A DNA stretch of 60,694 nt from contig JAFSRR010000039.1 of NCBI GenBank assembly GCA_017446025.1, positions 1 through 60,694 of the forward strand, read 5' to 3'. Both the position numbers and the translations under genes were made by a program. The notes under the pieces are model-generated. The model was not told the origin of the DNA, did not search any database, and saw nothing but the letters and a program-made list of their open reading frames with translations. The stretch comes from Bacteroidales bacterium (GTDB lineage: Bacteria; Bacteroidota; Bacteroidia; Bacteroidales; UBA1402). Positions 8,061 through 15,499 of this stretch are shown one piece after another; within the stretch, counting starts at the first letter, position 1, and every line of letters begins with the position of its first letter.

Positions 8061-9346
8061 TGACCGACAAGCGGGTAGTGATACAGACGCTGGGCTGCAA
8101 GCTCAACTTTGCCGAGAGCGCAGCCATGATGCAGCAGCTGGAAAAGGCCGGCTACCGCCAGGTGCCCATGGGCCAGCCGGCCGAAGTCTGCCTCATCAAC
8201 ACCTGCTCGGTCACCGGCACCGCCGACCAGAAAGACCGTCAGGCCATCCATCGCATCATCCGCGAATACCCCGAAGCCTTTGTCATCGTCGCAGGCTGCT
8301 ATGCCCAGTTGCGTCCCCAGGAGGTGGCCGCCATCCCCGGCGTGAGCCTGGTGCTCGGGGCCGACTTCAAGACCGACCTGCTGCCTTATATCCAAGAAGG
8401 ACGGCAGGAGGCTGCCCGCATCCTCACCACCGCCAACCAGGACATCGCACGCTTCCTGCCAGCCTGTGCCCGGGGCGACCGCACCCGCTGTTTTCTGAAG
8501 GTACAGGACGGCTGCGACTACTTCTGTTCCTATTGCACCGTGCCTTTTGCCCGCGGCCGCAGCCGCAATCCGTCGATCGAATCTCTGACAGAGCAGGCCC
8601 GCCAGGCCGCCCTGCAGGGCGCCAGGGAGATCGTGCTGACGGGCGTCAACATCGGCACTTTCGGTCGCAGCGACGGCAGCAATTTCCTTCAACTCATCGA
8701 GGCCCTGGATCAGGTCGAAGGCATCGAACGCTACCGCATCTCCTCGCTCGAACCCGACCTGCTCAGCGATGAAATCATCCGCTTTGTGGCCTCCTCCCGG
8801 CATTTTGCCCCGCACTTCCACCTGCCGCTGCAGTCGGGCGACGACGAGGTGCTCTCACTAATGCGCCGTCACTACCGCCGCGAGCTCTTTGCCGACCGGG
8901 TGGCCCGCATCAAAGAAGAGATGCCGCACGCCTTTATCGGGGTGGATGTCATCGTGGGCATGCGGGGCGAGACACCTGAACGCTTCGACTCCTCGGCCCG
9001 GTTCCTGGCCGGTCTGCCCATTTCCCAGCTGCATGTGTTCAGCTACTCCGAGCGTCCGGGCACCCAGGCCCTGAAAATAGACTATAAGGTGTCGGCGGCC
9101 GAAAAGAAACGCCGCAGCGACCTGTTGCACGCCCTCTCCGAAGAGAAACGCCTGGCCTTCTACCGCTCACAGACCGGCCGGCCGCTCCAGGTGCTCTTTG
9201 AGCACGGCAACAAAAAAGGCCTCATGTCGGGCTTTTCCGAAAACTATGTCCGCGTCGAGGCCCCCTGGCGCGCCGACTGGGAAAACACCGTCCAAACCCT
9301 CACGACCGGCACCCTCAATCCCGCCGGTTCAGCGCTGAGTATCTGA
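8060..9346 (+). CDS. mtaB: tRNA t6A37 methylthiotransferase MtaB
   Basis: 428 residues. MtaB is a radical-SAM enzyme that turns N6-threonylcarbamoyladenosine at tRNA position 37 into the 2-methylthio form. The N-terminal UPF0004 domain begins VVIQTLGCKLNFAESAAM with Cys11 and contains INTCSVTGTADQK and VAGCYAQ for the second iron-sulfur cluster. The radical-SAM motif is Cys152, Cys156 and Cys159 in QDGCDYFCSYCTVPFARG; FHLPLQSGDDEVLSLMRRHY and GVDVIVGMRGET are further family blocks; a TRAM-like tail ends the protein. The ATG overlaps the stop of the decarboxylase gene (TGATG-type junction), so the two are coupled. Confidence 0.92.
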   Translation: MTDKRVVIQTLGCKLNFAESAAMMQQLEKAGYRQVPMGQPAEVCLINTCSVTGTADQKDRQAIHRIIREYPEAFVIVAGCYAQLRPQEVAAIPGVSLVLGADFKTDLLPYIQEGRQEAARILTTANQDIARFLPACARGDRTRCFLKVQDGCDYFCSYCTVPFARGRSRNPSIESLTEQARQAALQGAREIVLTGVNIGTFGRSDGSNFLQLIEALDQVEGIERYRISSLEPDLLSDEIIRFVASSRHFAPHFHLPLQSGDDEVLSLMRRHYRRELFADRVARIKEEMPHAFIGVDVIVGMRGETPERFDSSARFLAGLPISQLHVFSYSERPGTQALKIDYKVSAAEKKRRSDLLHALSEEKRLAFYRSQTGRPLQVLFEHGNKKGLMSGFSENYVRVEAPWRADWENTVQTLTTGTLNPAGSALSI

Positions 9347-9416
9347 GTTTTTACCAGAGTGGAACATCTATTTCATCCCCGACATTTGGAAAGTCGGAGT
9401 AAAATTACGTAATTTG

Positions 9417-9437
9417 CGCTTCATAAAAAGTGAAGCG
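9417..9437 (+). other. Hairpin directly before the AAA+ ATPase start codon
   Basis: CGCTTCA (9417-9423) and TGAAGCG (9431-9437) form a perfect 7-bp stem with a 7-nt loop, 6 nt before the ATG at 9444. A possible promoter lies just upstream (TTTG at 9385-9388, TTTG at 9413-9416), imperfect at the -7. The stem could limit ribosome access. Confidence 0.4.
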
Positions 9438-9443
9438 TGAATT

Positions 9444-10571
9444 ATGAAGTCATTGAACAATCCCTTTGTCATCTACGGCTACAAAGGAGCCGAGTACTTC
9501 TGTGACCGGGTCAACGAAGTTGAATCCATCATCAATGCCCTTGAAAACGAACGCAATATTACCCTGATTGCCCCCAGGAGGATTGGCAAGACCGGATTGA
9601 TACATCGCGTTTTTGAGGAAATCCGCAGCAAAAGCACAGGGACGGAGTGCTTTTATCTCGATATCCTCTCCACCAGAAATCTGGATCAATTCGTGGAGCT
9701 GATGGCACAGAGCATATTGGGCCAATTGGGCACCACCAGCCAGGCCGCCATGCGCAAGATAACCACGCTGCTGGGCAGCCTCCGTCCCACCCTGACCTTC
9801 GACCAGATCAGCGGCAAACCCACACTGTCCGTCGACATCGCCCGCGGGCAAGGAGAACAGTCGCTGCGCGATATATTTGAATATCTCAAGCAGTCTGGCA
9901 AGCGTTGCTACATTGCCATCGACGAATTTCAACAGATCACCAAGTATCCCGAACAACAGACCGAGGCACTGCTGCGTTCGTACATACAATTCATTCCCAA
10001 TGTGTATTTTATTTTTGCAGGAAGCCAGCAGCATATGATGACCGAGATGTTCCTCTCGGCCAAAAGGCCTTTTTACCTGAGTTCGCAAATGATTTCCCTG
10101 TCACCCATCGACCGGGATGTTTACAGAAACTTTGCCAATCGTTTTTTCAAGGCATCCGGACGGGAAATCTCGGCAAGTGATTTTGATTTCCTGTACGATA
10201 CGGTCGATGGCCAAACTTGGTATGTACAGGCCATTCTCAACCGACTTTTTCAGTATTCGACGGAGATGATTGATAGAGAACTCATCGCCAAATGCATTGA
10301 GGAACTGGTGCAGGAACAATCCCAGGTTTTCGAAAACTACTACGCCCTGCTCACCGACAACCAAGCGATGTTGCTCAAATCGATAGCCCAGGAAGGCCGG
10401 GTACATTCGCCCATGGCCCGGTCGTTTGCGGCCAAGCATCATCTTCCGGCATTAAGCAGCATCAAGATGGCCCTCGATCATCTCATCGACAAGCAACTCG
10501 TTTGTCGTCACGACGACGCCTATGTGGTCTATGACCGCTTCTTCGGCAAATGGCTCGCCGGAAGACATTAA
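9444..10571 (+). CDS. AAA+ ATPase of the ATPase_2 type
   Basis: 375 residues. Walker A is APRRIGKTGLI (about residues 45-55) and Walker B is CYIAIDEFQQI; a sensor-like VYFIFAGSQQHMM follows, and the C-terminal third looks like a winged helix (LLKSIAQEGRVHSPMARSFA then DKQLVCRHDDAYVVYD). This family of STAND-like ATPases is common in Bacteroidota and archaea and its role is mostly unknown; suggested roles include regulation or defence. The protein carries no recognisable nuclease domain and has no gene partner, being flanked by 97-bp and 60-bp gaps. By eye its codons are less GC-rich than its neighbours, which may indicate transfer. Confidence 0.8.
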   Translation: MKSLNNPFVIYGYKGAEYFCDRVNEVESIINALENERNITLIAPRRIGKTGLIHRVFEEIRSKSTGTECFYLDILSTRNLDQFVELMAQSILGQLGTTSQAAMRKITTLLGSLRPTLTFDQISGKPTLSVDIARGQGEQSLRDIFEYLKQSGKRCYIAIDEFQQITKYPEQQTEALLRSYIQFIPNVYFIFAGSQQHMMTEMFLSAKRPFYLSSQMISLSPIDRDVYRNFANRFFKASGREISASDFDFLYDTVDGQTWYVQAILNRLFQYSTEMIDRELIAKCIEELVQEQSQVFENYYALLTDNQAMLLKSIAQEGRVHSPMARSFAAKHHLPALSSIKMALDHLIDKQLVCRHDDAYVVYDRFFGKWLAGRH

Positions 10572-10610
10572 TGCTATTTCTTTTGCCACACACAGCCAAA
10601 ATAATTTGAC

Positions 10611-10618
10611 TATTTTTG
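10611..10618 (+). promoter_or_regulatory. -7 element of the GH51 gene
   Basis: TATTTTTG, exact match to TAnnTTTG. The nearest upstream TTTG (10582-10585) is 25 bp away, longer than ideal. The predicted start near 10625 leaves only a few bases before the ATG at 10632 and about 16 before the one at 10641. Confidence 0.4.
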
Positions 10619-10631
10619 TGCTGACCAATGA

Positions 10632-12626
10632 ATGATTGTCATGAATAGAAAAATCGTCACGCTCGCATTGCTTGCAGCGGCTACTTTGGGAGCCGTTGCC
10701 GCCAAGCCCGTCAAGGCACCTGCCGGCGGCAAGAAAATCAGTAATGAACTTATCGGCATCTTCTTTGAGGATATCAGTTCCTCGGCCGACGGCGGTCTGT
10801 GTGCCGAACTTGTCCAAAACGGTTCCTTTGAATTCAGTCCCTCGGAACGGGACGGATGGGGACCCGGCACGGCATGGCGGACGGTGCGTCCCGGTCACTC
10901 TCTGGGTTATATCGAACCCAGGCAGCAGGATCCCATCCACCCCAACAATCCCAACTACATGCACCTGACCATTGAGCGCGTGGGCCATTACTACGATTAC
11001 AACGGCTGGACGGGCGTGGGCATTCAGAATAACGGCTATGACGGCATCTTGTTGAAGGGTGGTGACAAATACGATTTTTCGGTGTTCCTGCGCAATCCCG
11101 ACGGCAAGGACAAGCAGGTCCGTGTGGTGCTGACCGCTCCCGGTCAGGGTTTCCGCAGCCCGGCCCGTGCCATTGCCGATACCACCCTTACGGTATCTGG
11201 TAGCCAATGGGAAAAATACGACTGTACGCTGACGGCCAGCGAGGATTGCGAACGAGCCTCGCTGCAGTTGCTCTCACTCACCACCGGTGTGCTGGATATT
11301 GACATGGTGTCTCTTTTCCCGCAGGATACCTACAAGGGCCATGGTCTGCGCAAGGATCTGGCTCAGGCTTTGGCCGATTTGCATCCCAAGTTCATGCGTT
11401 TCCCCGGTGGCTGCGTGGTACACGGCGGCGGGGACGGTTTCTGGGATACCTACCGCTGGAAGACCACGGTGGGTCCGCGCGAAACCCGTCGCGGCATCAA
11501 GAACACCTGGGGCTACCACCAGAGCATGGAAATGGGTTATTATGAGTATTTCCAGTTTTGTGAGGATGTCGGCATGGAGCCGCTGCCCATTCTGCCCTGC
11601 GGCGTGAGCTGCCAGGGCACCAATGGCGGCTGGAGCATGCGCGGCCAGGCCCAGGATGTCATTCCCATGGAGGACATGCAGGAGTGGGCCGACGAGGCGC
11701 TCGACCTGATCGAGTGGGCCAACGGTCCCGCCGATTCCAAGTGGGGCAGGCTGCGTGCCGAAGCAGGCCATCCGGAGCCTTTCAACCTGAAATACCTGGG
11801 CCTTGGAAACGAGGAAAAGATCACCCCCGAGTTTGAGGAACGCTTCAAATTCATCTATGACCAAGTACGCGCCAAATATCCTGAAATAGTGATTGTCGGT
11901 ACCGCCGGTCCAGGTTCCCACCCCGGCAACGGAGACTATGAGAGAGGTTGGAAATTCGCCACGGCACTTGAAGTGCCCATCCTCGACGAGCATTACTACG
12001 AACCGCGCAACTACTTCCTGACCAGCCGTCAATACGACAACTATCCGCGCGACCGCAAGACCAAGGTCTATCTGGGAGAATACGCCGCCAAGGACAAGAA
12101 GCTCATCGACGCGCTGGCCGAAGGCCTCTATCTGCTGCATGTGGAACGCAATGCCGATGTGGTTGCCATGACGTCGTATGCGCCGCTGTTCGCCCGCAAA
12201 AACACCAACAACTGGAACCCCGACTTGATTTATTTCGACAACGAGCGTCCCTATCTTACCTGCAGCTATTATGTGCAGCAGATGTTCGGCCGGTCGAGCG
12301 GTGACTATTATTATGGCGATTGCGTCGTCTTCGACCGTCCCGACGATCACCTGCTCGGCCAGTCGGTGGTGCTGGACACCCAGTCGCGCCAACTCTTCCT
12401 GAAAGTTTGCAACGCCGGGGAAAACTCGGCCAAGGCCACCATCGACCTGTCGCGTTTCGGTGGATTCAAGGGCGTGACCAAGACGATCATCAAGGGACAG
12501 CCCGACGATGAGAACGGTTTCGAGGCCCAGCCCGTGGCCCCTGTGACGGAAACGGTCAAACTCAAGAACAAGGCCACCCTGGCGGTGGATCCCTATTCGA
12601 TCGTGCTTTATACAATCAGTCTCTAA
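10632..12626 (+). CDS. GH51 alpha-L-arabinofuranosidase
   Basis: 664 residues with a signal peptide (residues about 1-26, ending AVAAKP), so secreted to the periplasm or surface. It removes alpha-linked arabinofuranose from arabinan or arabinoxylan side chains. The family opening ISNELIGIFFEDISSSADGGLCAELVQNGSFE is clear. The acid/base is Glu394 in LGLGNEEKI and the nucleophile is Glu453 in ILDEHYY; a carbohydrate-binding-like segment (about residues 100-215) sits between the N-terminal strand and the barrel, as in long GH51 enzymes. An alternative ATG at 10641 gives MNRKIV and a cleaner signal peptide. Lying 3 kb before the pectin locus, it would suit arabinan side chains of pectin. A GT2 gene follows after 1 bp. 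Confidence 0.88.
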   Translation: MIVMNRKIVTLALLAAATLGAVAAKPVKAPAGGKKISNELIGIFFEDISSSADGGLCAELVQNGSFEFSPSERDGWGPGTAWRTVRPGHSLGYIEPRQQDPIHPNNPNYMHLTIERVGHYYDYNGWTGVGIQNNGYDGILLKGGDKYDFSVFLRNPDGKDKQVRVVLTAPGQGFRSPARAIADTTLTVSGSQWEKYDCTLTASEDCERASLQLLSLTTGVLDIDMVSLFPQDTYKGHGLRKDLAQALADLHPKFMRFPGGCVVHGGGDGFWDTYRWKTTVGPRETRRGIKNTWGYHQSMEMGYYEYFQFCEDVGMEPLPILPCGVSCQGTNGGWSMRGQAQDVIPMEDMQEWADEALDLIEWANGPADSKWGRLRAEAGHPEPFNLKYLGLGNEEKITPEFEERFKFIYDQVRAKYPEIVIVGTAGPGSHPGNGDYERGWKFATALEVPILDEHYYEPRNYFLTSRQYDNYPRDRKTKVYLGEYAAKDKKLIDALAEGLYLLHVERNADVVAMTSYAPLFARKNTNNWNPDLIYFDNERPYLTCSYYVQQMFGRSSGDYYYGDCVVFDRPDDHLLGQSVVLDTQSRQLFLKVCNAGENSAKATIDLSRFGGFKGVTKTIIKGQPDDENGFEAQPVAPVTETVKLKNKATLAVDPYSIVLYTISL

Positions 12627-12627
12627 T

Positions 12628-13653
12628 ATGGAGAAAGTTGCAGTCATCATACTCAATTGGAACGGACAGGCGCTGATGGAGCGCTACCTGCCGTCGGTGC
12701 TCTCGCGCACGCAGCTGCCCGGTGCTGAGGTCATCGTGGCCGACAATGGTTCGACCGACAACTCTGTTGCCTGGCTGCAGCAGCAATATCCCGATCTCAG
12801 GCTGGTCCTGCAGGACCGCAACTATGGTTTTGCCGAGGGCTACAATCGAGCCGTCGAGGCGGTGGAGGCCGAGTATGTGGTGCTGCTCAATTCCGATATT
12901 GAGGTAGCCGAAGACTGGCTTGCGCCGTTGGTGGCATATATGGATGCCCATCCCGAAGTGGCTGCCTGCCAGCCCAAGATCTTGAGCGACCGCCATCGAA
13001 ACTGTTTCGAGCATGCCGGGGCGGCCGGCGGTTTTATCGACCGTCTGGGCTATCCCTTCTGCCGGGGCCGTATCCAGTCGCTGGTCGAGGAAGACCGGGG
13101 CCAGTACGACACGCCCATCGATATTTTTTGGGCTACGGGTGCCTGCCTGATGATCCGTCGTGAAGACTATCTGCAGGCTGGCGGCCTGGATGCCGACTTC
13201 TTTGCCCACATGGAAGAGATCGACCTTTGCTGGCGGCTGCGTCTGGCCGGTCGGCGGCTGGTCTGCCTGCCCCAGAGCCACGTCTTTCATCTGGGTGGCG
13301 GCACGCTGAATGTGCAGAACCCGCGCAAGACCTTCCTCAACTTCCGCAACAATCTGCTGATGCTCTACAAGAACCTGCCAGCGGAAAGGTTGCGGAGCGT
13401 CATGTGGCAGCGTTGGGTGCTCGACATGGTGGCCGCTCTGTTTTTCCTGCTCAAGGGGGAAACCAAGAACTTTGCAGCTGTTTTCAAAGCCCGTCGTGCC
13501 TACCGGCAGATGAAGCCCTTGATGCAGCCCAAGCGAGCCGAGATTCAACAACGCGCCTGCCAGCACCGCATCCCCGAAATCTATCCGGGCATCTCCACGC
13601 TCGACTTCTTCCTCAAAGGAAAGAAGACTTTCAATCAGCTTAGCTTCAAGTAA
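12628..13653 (+). CDS. GT2 family glycosyltransferase (rhamnosyltransferase-like)
   Basis: 341 residues, cytoplasmic or membrane-attached GT-A fold enzyme. It begins VAVIILNWNGQALMERYLP; ADNGSTDNS is the nucleotide-sugar site; LLNSDIEV carries the metal-binding DxD-like motif; FFAHMEEIDLCWRLRLAGR is the ED motif with the catalytic base. The C-terminal region has one hydrophobic stretch (MVAALFFLLKGETK) that may touch the membrane. It would add a sugar to a lipid or surface polysaccharide. The gene starts 1 bp after the stop of GH51, implying one mRNA, although a degradative secreted enzyme and a biosynthetic transferase are an odd pair. Donor and acceptor unknown. Confidence 0.85.
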   Translation: MEKVAVIILNWNGQALMERYLPSVLSRTQLPGAEVIVADNGSTDNSVAWLQQQYPDLRLVLQDRNYGFAEGYNRAVEAVEAEYVVLLNSDIEVAEDWLAPLVAYMDAHPEVAACQPKILSDRHRNCFEHAGAAGGFIDRLGYPFCRGRIQSLVEEDRGQYDTPIDIFWATGACLMIRREDYLQAGGLDADFFAHMEEIDLCWRLRLAGRRLVCLPQSHVFHLGGGTLNVQNPRKTFLNFRNNLLMLYKNLPAERLRSVMWQRWVLDMVAALFFLLKGETKNFAAVFKARRAYRQMKPLMQPKRAEIQQRACQHRIPEIYPGISTLDFFLKGKKTFNQLSFK

Positions 13654-13663
13654 GTATTTACTG

Positions 13664-13778
13664 TTTTGCCGCTTGAACAGCAAACCCGTAGCCACCCGTG
13701 GCTTCGTAAACGGGAGGGGCCCGACGCGAAGCGGTGGGAGGGATGAGCGAAGCGAAGGTTTGCGGGCAAGCGGCAAAA
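13664..13778. repeat. 115-bp imperfect palindrome between converging genes
   Basis: The ends are a perfect 12-bp inverted repeat, TTTTGCCGCTTG (13664-13675) and CAAGCGGCAAAA (13767-13778). Inside are GCAAACC/GGTTTGC (13680-13686 with 13757-13763), a tight GCCAC-CC-GTGGC hairpin (13691-13702) and GCTTCG/CGAAGC (13701-13706 with 13727-13732). The interior is GC-rich with repeated GCGAAGC words. It contains no reading frame I trust. It may be a dispersed palindromic repeat or a structured RNA; no second copy is in this window. Confidence 0.55.
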
Positions 13779-13808
13779 AAACAACCCCGAACTCTCATGA
13801 ATTCGGGG
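13775..13808 (-). terminator. Rho-independent terminator of the rpsF-rpsR-rplI operon
   Basis: On the minus strand, a 7-bp stem CCCCGAA/TTCGGGG (13808-13802 with 13791-13785), 10-nt loop, followed by a T-rich run (complement of the A run at 13775-13784). Confidence 0.8.
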
Positions 13809-13837
13809 CTGATGGTATAATTAAGGCTTGAAAAGTC

Positions 13838-14287
13838 TTATTCCTCTTCGGCAACCACGGTGAAGGCAACTTCGGCGTGGATTTCCTTGTAGAGTTTGAC
13901 AACGGCCTTGGCGGCACCCAGCTCCTTGACAGGCTCCATGACAATCGACTTGCGATCGACGGTCAGACCCTGCTTCTCCAGAGCTTCAGCTACCTGGACA
14001 TTGGTGACGGAACCGAAGATCTTGCCGTTCTCGCTGGCCTTGGCAGCGATGGTCAGACCTTCGACGGCAGCCAGCTTGGCAGCCATTTCCTGAGCATCAT
14101 TTTTCAGTTTCTCGATCTTGTGGGCGCGCTGGCGCTGAGCCTCAGCCAGTACCTTCTTGGCCGATTCGGTAGCGATGACAGCCTTGCCCTGCGGAATCAG
14201 ATAATTGCGGCCGTAACCGTCTTTTACCTTGACAATGTCATCTTTATAGCCGAGATTGACGACGTCTTCTTTCAGTATAATTTCCAT
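13838..14287 (-). CDS. rplI: Ribosomal protein bL9
   Basis: 149 residues, normal length. The N-terminal domain MEIILKEDVVNLGYKDDIVKVKDGYGRNYLIPQGKAV binds 23S rRNA and is highly conserved; a long helix (AEAQRQRAHKIEKLKNDAQEMAAKL) connects to the C-terminal domain with GKIFGSVTNVQVAEAL. It is the last gene of the S6-S18-L9 operon, 4 bp after rpsR, and is followed by a strong terminator. Confidence 0.97.
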   Translation of the reverse strand: MEIILKEDVVNLGYKDDIVKVKDGYGRNYLIPQGKAVIATESAKKVLAEAQRQRAHKIEKLKNDAQEMAAKLAAVEGLTIAAKASENGKIFGSVTNVQVAEALEKQGLTVDRKSIVMEPVKELGAAKAVVKLYKEIHAEVAFTVVAEEE

Positions 14288-14291
14288 AGTC

Positions 14292-14561
14292 TTACTTCAT
14301 TAAATCGGTTACATAAGGCAGCAAAGCGAGGTGACGGGCACGTTTGACGGCCTGGGCGACCTTGCGCTGGTATTTCAGGGAAGTACCGGTGATGCGGCGG
14401 GGCAGCAGTTTGCCCTGTTCGTTCAGGAATTTCTTCAGGAATTCGGGATCCTTATAGTCGATGAACTTGATGCCGTTCTTTTTGAAGCGGCAGTATTTTT
14501 TCTTCTTCGTATCTACCGTCGGGGGGACGAGATATCTTACTTCGTTGGGATTCTGTGCCAT
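14292..14561 (-). CDS. rpsR: Ribosomal protein bS18
   Basis: 89 residues. S18 binds 16S rRNA as a pair with S6. The conserved core is [28 protein letters not shown] then [32 protein letters not shown]. It lies 3 bp after rpsF and 4 bp before rplI, the usual order. Confidence 0.97.
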   Translation of the reverse strand: MAQNPNEVRYLVPPTVDTKKKKYCRFKKNGIKFIDYKDPEFLKKFLNEQGKLLPRRITGTSLKYQRKVAQAVKRARHLALLPYVTDLMK

Positions 14562-14564
14562 AAC

Positions 14565-14915
14565 TTAGTTCTCCTTTACTTCATTTGATTTTTTCAGACT
14601 TCTTCTCTTCTCTGCGTACTGGGCAAAGAACTTATCCTGTTTCAATACCAGGAAGCGGAGCACATGTTCCGAACGGCGGAAGCTGGTTTCCAGCTTGGCA
14701 ACTACATCAGGATTGGCTTTGAACTCAATCAGCTGATAGAAGCCTGTGGTCTTTTTCTGGATAGCATATTCCAGTTTGCGCAGGCCCCAATTTTCTTCGT
14801 GCACGATTTCAGAGCCTTCTGCCGTGAGCAGGGCCTTGAAACCTTCTACCGTTTCCTTCATCTGTGCTTCAGACAAAACGGGAGTTAAAATGAAAACGGT
14901 TTCGTAACTGTTCAT
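14565..14915 (-). CDS. rpsF: Ribosomal protein bS6
   Basis: 116 residues. It begins [26 protein letters not shown] and contains the conserved [25 protein letters not shown]; the end is a lysine-rich tail. S6 and S18 join the small subunit as a dimer. First gene of the operon, with a clear promoter at 14967-14997 and a leader of about 45 nt. Confidence 0.97.
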   Translation of the reverse strand: MNSYETVFILTPVLSEAQMKETVEGFKALLTAEGSEIVHEENWGLRKLEYAIQKKTTGFYQLIEFKANPDVVAKLETSFRRSEHVLRFLVLKQDKFFAQYAEKRRSLKKSNEVKEN

Positions 14916-14966
14916 AAATTAATGATTTAGAAAATGAATAACACTAATGCCCCAAAAAGAGCGGCG

Positions 14967-14997
14967 CAAAGGTAATGCTTTTTCCCGAACTGACAAA
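14967..14997 (-). promoter_or_regulatory. Promoter of the rpsF operon
   Basis: Minus strand: TTTG (14997-14994), 19-bp spacer, TACCTTTG (14974-14967). This is a textbook Bacteroidota promoter and the best in the window, as expected for a ribosomal operon. Confidence 0.78.
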
Positions 14998-15166
14998 CAG
15001 TCGCTTGAAATTTATTCTGCTATGTTTTTCTAGAACAAATATTTGTCATTATTTTGTCGCTTGTATAAGCGGAGGCTCCCGCCCCAGCCCTGACCCGGAG
15101 CCGCCCGGCGGCCATCAGTTCCAGAAAAGCGAAGCATCAAGCGCAGTGAAAAAAATCGGCGGGAGA
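14998..15166. other. Non-coding part of the rpsF / small-membrane-protein intergenic region
   Basis: The gap between divergent genes is 322 bp. Promoters lie at both ends. The middle holds an AT-rich part with the palindrome ACAAATATTTGT (15035-15046), then an abrupt GC-rich block from about 15069 containing GGCTCC...GGAGCC and the tight hairpin GCCGCC-C-GGCGGC. No reading frame with protein-like composition is seen. Confidence 0.4.
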
Positions 15167-15196
15167 TTTGTTTTTTGAAGATAATGACTAACTTTG
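15167..15196 (+). promoter_or_regulatory. Promoter of the 60-residue membrane protein gene
   Basis: TTTG at 15167-15170, 18-bp spacer, TAACTTTG at 15189-15196. It predicts a leader of about 35 nt. Confidence 0.7.
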
Positions 15197-15237
15197 CGGT
15201 CGTATAAGGTATTCAGCAAATATTAAAAACCACGATA

Positions 15238-15420
15238 ATGAAAAAGTTCTTCACTGCACTTGTCAAGCATCTCGGTTCCATCGTCGTCCTGGCCGGTGTC
15301 GCCGTGCTGGCCATCGCCCAGTTCAGCAACACGCTCCAGAACACCCATCTTTTCATCGCCGGTGCCCTGTTTATCATCGGTATTGTAGCCGAGGTCATCA
15401 TCAACAAGAAAGTCATCTGA
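15238..15420 (+). CDS. Small two-segment membrane protein, unknown function
   Basis: 60 residues: a basic start MKKFFTALVKHLG, a first membrane helix (SIVVLAGVAVLAIAQF), a short polar turn (SNTLQNTH), a second helix (LFIAGALFIIGIVAEVII) and a basic tail NKKVI. Both ends should face the cytoplasm. I do not recognise a named family. It is a real gene because it has its own well-placed promoter upstream and an intrinsic terminator downstream, so it is expressed as a separate unit. Confidence 0.7.
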   Translation: MKKFFTALVKHLGSIVVLAGVAVLAIAQFSNTLQNTHLFIAGALFIIGIVAEVIINKKVI

Positions 15421-15448
15421 AATATTTCATCCGGTATTTCACTTTAAC

Positions 15449-15481
15449 AAGGAAGGAAAAACAAATTTTCTTCCTTTTTTT
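15449..15481 (+). terminator. Rho-independent terminator after the 60-residue protein gene
   Basis: AGGAA(G)GAAAA pairs with TTTTCTTCCT around a short loop (one bulged G), followed by seven Ts. It also separates this gene from the hybrid regulator that starts at 15500. Confidence 0.65.
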
Positions 15482-15499
15482 GTCTGTACCGACCACCCC

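Noticed and set aside
14916..14966. S6:S18-binding leader motif before rpsF
   Set aside because: The leader is only about 45 nt and AT-rich; I cannot find the CCG-containing bulged stem expected of the motif.
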